Shown here: one piece after another, positions 60,103-64,000 of the stretch
Layout of the letters: every line of letters begins with the position of its first letter
Numbering within the stretch: the first letter of the stretch is position 1
Assembly (NCBI GenBank): GCA_964386325.1
Contig: CAYLQY010000015.1
Coordinates: forward strand, 1 to 64,000
DNA length: 64,000 nt
DNA from: Anaerorhabdus sp964386325
GTDB lineage: Bacteria > Bacillota_I > Bacilli_A > Erysipelotrichales > Erysipelotrichaceae
Direction of reading: 5' to 3'
Program-made: the position numbers and the translations under genes
The notes under the pieces: model-generated
Told to the model about the DNA's origin: nothing
Databases searched by the model: none
Seen by the model: only the letters and a program-made list of their open reading frames with translations

Positions 60103-62298
60103 ATGTTTAAATTATTATTAAAATATTGTAAACCTTACATTTTATCAATACTTTGCATACTTGCATTGGTATTTGGACAAGTTCAAGCAGAATTAGCTCT
60201 GCCAGATTACATGTCTAAAATCGTTACCGACGGTATACAATTTGGCGGTATTGTAAGTAGTGCACCTGATATTATGAGTGAAGACACCATGAATAAAGTT
60301 CTTCTTCTATCAAATGGAGAAGATAAGTCAATTATTCAATCTTCTTACACTCTTGTATCTAAAAGTGATGAATCAGTACTCAAAGACTATCCATCCATTA
60401 ATGTCGATCGTTTCTATATATTAAATAAGAGTGATCGATCAAAAGTAGAAAAAGTCATTGCAAAGCCTTTACTTCTTATTCGTACATTATCAAGTGAAGA
60501 GGCTATTAAGCAAATGAATTTACCTGAAGGCGTAGACATCTGGCAAGCAATACAAGCAAACCCAGAAATGCTTGTGACAATGGAATCTAAAATTGATAAA
60601 GAACTTGCAAGCTATTCTGAAGAGAACCTTCAAAGTGCTGCAAAGGTAATGATTAAAGAAGAGTATAAAGCATTAGGAATTAACACAGAATCAATTCAAT
60701 CTAACTATATCTTTAAAGAAGGATTGATCATGTTACTGATTGCTTTAATTGGCGCAGTCTTCGCAATTGCCGGTGCTTTCTTATCTAGTAAGACAGCCGC
60801 AAAAGTTGCACGAGATACTCGTAAAGATGTCTTCACAAAAGTTGAATCATTCTCTAGCAATGAGTTTGGTAAATTCTCAACTTCATCATTAATTACTCGT
60901 ACAACAAATGATATTCAACAAATTCAACAAGTATTTACGATGATGCTTCGTATTGTACTATATGCGCCTATTATGGGAATTGGAGCTTTACTCAAAGTTG
61001 TTCAATATCCTAGTATGCTTTGGATTTTAGGACTCGTAATCGGAATTATCATGGTTGTGTTAATCACAACATTTACAATTACTCTACCTAAATTTAAAGT
61101 CATCCAAAAATTGGTAGACCGCTTAAATCTAGTTATGCGTGAATTCTTAGATGGTATGTTAGTAATTCGTGCTTTCAACACACAAAAACATGAAGAAAAG
61201 CGTTTTGAAAAAGCCAACACTGATATCACAAAAGTAAATCTATTTGTTAACCGTACAATGGCAAGTGTAATGCCAGTAATGAACTTTATTATGAGTTCAG
61301 TCATGGTCTTAATCGTTTGGGTTGCCGCAAAACAAATTGATATTGGAACTATGGACATTGGTTCAATGATGGCCTTCCTACAATACACTATGCAAGTATT
61401 GATGAGTTTCATTATGGTATCTATGATTGCTATCATGTTACCTCGTTCATCAGTATCAGCAGTTCGTATTCTTGAAGTATTGAATACTAAACCATCCATA
61501 CACGATCCAAAAGATCCAAAACCAGTTCCATCTACAAATGAAGAAATTCGTTTCAATCATGTTTTCTTCAAATATCCGCGTGCAGAAGAATACGTATTAA
61601 AAGATATTAGCTTTTCTGCAAACCCTGGTGAAACAGTAGCCTTCATTGGAAGTACTGGTTCTGGTAAATCAACATTAATTAATTTACTTCCTCGTTTCTT
61701 TGATGTAACTGAAGGAGAAATTACTTATGGTGGTATAAACATTAAAGACTTCAAACAACACGACTTACGCGATCGCATTGGATACGTTCCTCAAAAAGGC
61801 GTCTTATTCTCAGGAGATATCGAATCAAATTTAAGATACGCTGATGAAAATGCTAGCGAGGAAATGATTCAAACAGCGATTGATATTTCACAATCAAAAG
61901 AATTTATTGATAGTAAACCAGAAGGTATTCAAACACCAATTTCACAAGGTGGAACAAATGTTTCTGGTGGTCAAAAACAACGTTTATCTATCGCACGTGC
62001 TATTACAAAGAATCCAAGTATTTATGTATTTGATGATTCATTCTCAGCACTTGACTATAAAACAGATTCAAATCTACGTGCTGCATTAGGACACTTTACT
62101 GCAAAGACAAAGAGTACTGTCTTCATTGTTGCACAACGTATTAGTACAATTCTTAATGCCAATAAAATCATTGTTTTAGATCAAGGACAAGTAGTTGGTA
62201 TTGGTACACATGGTGAATTATTAAAAACATGTGACGTTTATAAAGAAATTGCATATTCTCAATTAAGTAAGGAGGAACTAGAACATGGCAGACAATAA
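60103..62298 (+). CDS. heterodimeric ABC exporter, subunit 1, with a large extracellular loop
   Basis: A 731-residue ABC exporter half-transporter, longer than the usual 570-600. An insert of about 150 residues between the first and second membrane helices (about 45-200) should be extracellular. The ATPase domain has Walker A GSTGSGKST (near 515), signature VSGGQKQRLS and Walker B IYVFDDSFSALD. The catalytic Glu is replaced by Asp (FDDS), the sign of the degenerate site in heterodimers such as BmrCD and TM287/288. It overlaps the second gene by 14 bp. Substrates could be drugs or lipids. Confidence 0.93.
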   Translation: MFKLLLKYCKPYILSILCILALVFGQVQAELALPDYMSKIVTDGIQFGGIVSSAPDIMSEDTMNKVLLLSNGEDKSIIQSSYTLVSKSDESVLKDYPSINVDRFYILNKSDRSKVEKVIAKPLLLIRTLSSEEAIKQMNLPEGVDIWQAIQANPEMLVTMESKIDKELASYSEENLQSAAKVMIKEEYKALGINTESIQSNYIFKEGLIMLLIALIGAVFAIAGAFLSSKTAAKVARDTRKDVFTKVESFSSNEFGKFSTSSLITRTTNDIQQIQQVFTMMLRIVLYAPIMGIGALLKVVQYPSMLWILGLVIGIIMVVLITTFTITLPKFKVIQKLVDRLNLVMREFLDGMLVIRAFNTQKHEEKRFEKANTDITKVNLFVNRTMASVMPVMNFIMSSVMVLIVWVAAKQIDIGTMDIGSMMAFLQYTMQVLMSFIMVSMIAIMLPRSSVSAVRILEVLNTKPSIHDPKDPKPVPSTNEEIRFNHVFFKYPRAEEYVLKDISFSANPGETVAFIGSTGSGKSTLINLLPRFFDVTEGEITYGGINIKDFKQHDLRDRIGYVPQKGVLFSGDIESNLRYADENASEEMIQTAIDISQSKEFIDSKPEGIQTPISQGGTNVSGGQKQRLSIARAITKNPSIYVFDDSFSALDYKTDSNLRAALGHFTAKTKSTVFIVAQRISTILNANKIIVLDQGQVVGIGTHGELLKTCDVYKEIAYSQLSKEELEHGRQ

Positions 62299-64000
62299 AA
62301 CAGCTGTTCCTCAAAGAAAAGGTCCAATGGGAGGTCCAGGCGGTGGTCCTGGTGCAATGATGGGTAGTGGTGAAAAAGCCAAAGACTTTAATAAAACAAT
62401 GTCTACATTTATTCGCTACTTAAAACCATTCTATGTACCTATCTTCGCCGTCCTATTCTTCGCAATTGGTAGTACAGTATTCACAATTCTCGGACCTAAA
62501 ATATTAGGTAACGCTACAAATGAACTAGCAACTGGACTTATGAGTAAGTTTTCTGGTGGAGCTGGTATCAATTACGGAGCTATCGGAAAAATACTATTAT
62601 TCTTATTAGGAATTTATGTGTTAAGCGCATTATTATCTTATGCACAACATTGGATTATGTCCGGCATTACTCAAAAAGTATCTTTCAATCTTCGTAAAGA
62701 ATTATCTGAAAAGATTGATCGCATGCCACTTAAATATTTTGATACAAAAACACATGGTGAAATTTTATCCCGTGTCACAAATGATATCGATACAATCTCA
62801 CAAAGCTTAAATCAATCTCTTCAACAAGTATTAACGTCTATGGTAACAATTGTAGGTATCTTAGTCATGATGCTTACAATCAGTTGGGAAATGACTCTCA
62901 TGGCATTAGTTGTTATTCCATTATCTGGTATAGCTGTAAGTGCCGTTGTTAAACGTTCTCAAAAATTCTTCAAAGCACAACAAACGATTCTTGGAAACGT
63001 TAATGGACACGTTGAAGAAATGTATGCTGGACACTTAGTTATGAAAGCATTCAATGGTGAAGAACGTTCAATTAATGAATTTACTGTCCTTAACAATAAT
63101 CTCTTCAATGCTGGATGGAAGGCTCAATTCTTCTCTGGATTAATGATGCCAATCACAGGCTTTATTGGAAACTTAGGTTATGTTGGTGTTTGTATTCTTG
63201 GTGGTTTCCTTGCAGTTAATGGACGTGTTGATATTGGTAACATTCAAGCGTTTATTCAATATGTAAGAAGCTTCAACCAACCAATTACTCAAACCGCTCA
63301 AATCATGAACGTATTACAATCTACTGCCGCTGCAGCAGAACGTGTATTTGAATTCTTAGATGAAAGTGAAGAAATAGAAGAAACAAAAAATCCAATTTCA
63401 ATCTATGATGAAAATGGAAATCTTAAAATCAAAGGTGAAGTATCTTTCGAAAATGTTCACTTTGGATACAACCCTGATAAAATTATTATCAATGACTTCA
63501 GCGCCTTTGTTGGAGCTGGCAAACAAGTAGCTATCGTTGGACCAACAGGTGCAGGTAAAACAACAATTGTAAAACTATTAATGCGATTCTACGAATTGAA
63601 TAGCGGAACAATTTATGTCGATGGTCACGATATCAAAGAATACTCACGAAATGATTTAAGAAGTTTATTTGGAATGGTTCTTCAAGATGCATGGTTATAC
63701 AATGGTACAATCATGGAGAATATTCGTTATGGTAATCTACATGCAAGTGACGAAGATGTTATCAAAGCTGCTGATGCCGCTTATGTTGATCACTTCATTC
63801 GTACACTTGAAGATGGATACAACACTGAAATCAATGAAGAGTCTACAAATATTTCTCAAGGTCAAAAACAATTATTAACAATCGCTCGTGCTTTCCTAAA
63901 GGATCCTAAGATACTCATCCTTGATGAAGCAACTTCATCGGTTGATACTCGTACTGAATTATTAATTCAAAAAGGTATGGAAAACTTGATGAAAGGTCGT
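62285..64000 (+). CDS. heterodimeric ABC exporter, subunit 2 (cut by the window edge)
   Basis: The frame is open from the ATG at 62285 to the last base, 572 codons with no stop, so the C-terminus is missing. A Gly/Pro/Met-rich start (GPMGGPGGGPGAMMG) precedes the membrane domain. Walker A is GPTGAGKTT (near 418), the signature NISQGQKQLLT is variant, and Walker B ILILDEATSSVD keeps the catalytic Glu. So this subunit supplies the Walker B Glu that subunit 1 lacks, and the pair should have one full ATPase site. The starts overlap, so the two subunits are made in equal amounts. Confidence 0.93.
   Translation, partial: MADNKTAVPQRKGPMGGPGGGPGAMMGSGEKAKDFNKTMSTFIRYLKPFYVPIFAVLFFAIGSTVFTILGPKILGNATNELATGLMSKFSGGAGINYGAIGKILLFLLGIYVLSALLSYAQHWIMSGITQKVSFNLRKELSEKIDRMPLKYFDTKTHGEILSRVTNDIDTISQSLNQSLQQVLTSMVTIVGILVMMLTISWEMTLMALVVIPLSGIAVSAVVKRSQKFFKAQQTILGNVNGHVEEMYAGHLVMKAFNGEERSINEFTVLNNNLFNAGWKAQFFSGLMMPITGFIGNLGYVGVCILGGFLAVNGRVDIGNIQAFIQYVRSFNQPITQTAQIMNVLQSTAAAAERVFEFLDESEEIEETKNPISIYDENGNLKIKGEVSFENVHFGYNPDKIIINDFSAFVGAGKQVAIVGPTGAGKTTIVKLLMRFYELNSGTIYVDGHDIKEYSRNDLRSLFGMVLQDAWLYNGTIMENIRYGNLHASDEDVIKAADAAYVDHFIRTLEDGYNTEINEESTNISQGQKQLLTIARAFLKDPKILILDEATSSVDTRTELLIQKGMENLMKGR

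Noticed and set aside
61002..61556. 184-codon frame antisense to the exporter
   Set aside because: It is a shadow of the exporter gene without a ribosome binding site.

Overview
The window is low-GC DNA of a Gram-positive bacterium. The family types (zinc-ribbon S14, zinc-lid adenylate kinase, feoAB, LytTR regulators, DUF975 and DUF3021 membrane proteins, lipoproteins with classical lipoboxes) and the strong AGGAGG-type ribosome binding sites point to the Firmicutes. An Erysipelotrichia-like lineage is my best guess, but the sequence alone does not prove it. No tRNA gene, insertion sequence, CRISPR array or phage gene was seen.

Layout. Positions 1-360 hold three tandem promoters and a boxA on the minus strand, which look like the leader of an rRNA operon lying just off the left edge. 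At 389-5526 is a minus-strand housekeeping and surface block: a UPF0210/ACT pair, two lipoproteins and a pair of small unknown genes. One lipoprotein resembles GH43 enzymes and appears to be transcribed without a leader. At 5630-19378 lies the complete S10-spc-alpha ribosomal operon (rpsJ to rplQ) with its promoter, leader and terminator. rpmD and map are missing from it, and a perfect 14-bp stem-loop sits where map often lies. After a DUF1848 gene come two very large secreted proteins (2241 and 1388 residues) flanking a double-HD, HD-GYP-type protein (20480-32833).

At 32953-39806 is a six-gene sugar-uptake operon: LacI-type regulator, binding lipoprotein, ATPase, permease, Gfo/Idh/MocA dehydrogenase and TIM-barrel isomerase. 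It has two promoters; the distal one is overlapped by two cre-like sites. Then come a small hydrolase, a HAD phosphatase, and a marR-MATE pair with a near-perfect operator. The str operon (rpsL-rpsG-fusA-tuf) covers 43354-47799. A 1591-residue lipoprotein follows, whose leader carries a probable c-di-GMP-I riboswitch and terminator. feoAB sits behind a DtxR-like box.

The right end (55300-64000) is rich in regulation. It holds a LytTR/DUF3021 module with two direct repeats exactly 21 bp apart, and an ABC-F gene behind an attenuator with a 40-codon leader ORF, a three-codon ORF and a terminator. A tetR gene overlaps a hidden 30-residue membrane peptide gene. A divergent heterodimeric ABC exporter has a palindromic operator in its promoter and is cut by the window edge.

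Themes. Cell-surface investment may be tied to c-di-GMP: an HD-GYP-type protein, giant surface proteins and a riboswitch-controlled surface lipoprotein occur in one window. Several candidate drug-response devices also occur: the ABC-F attenuator, marR-MATE, and tetR with the ABC exporter.
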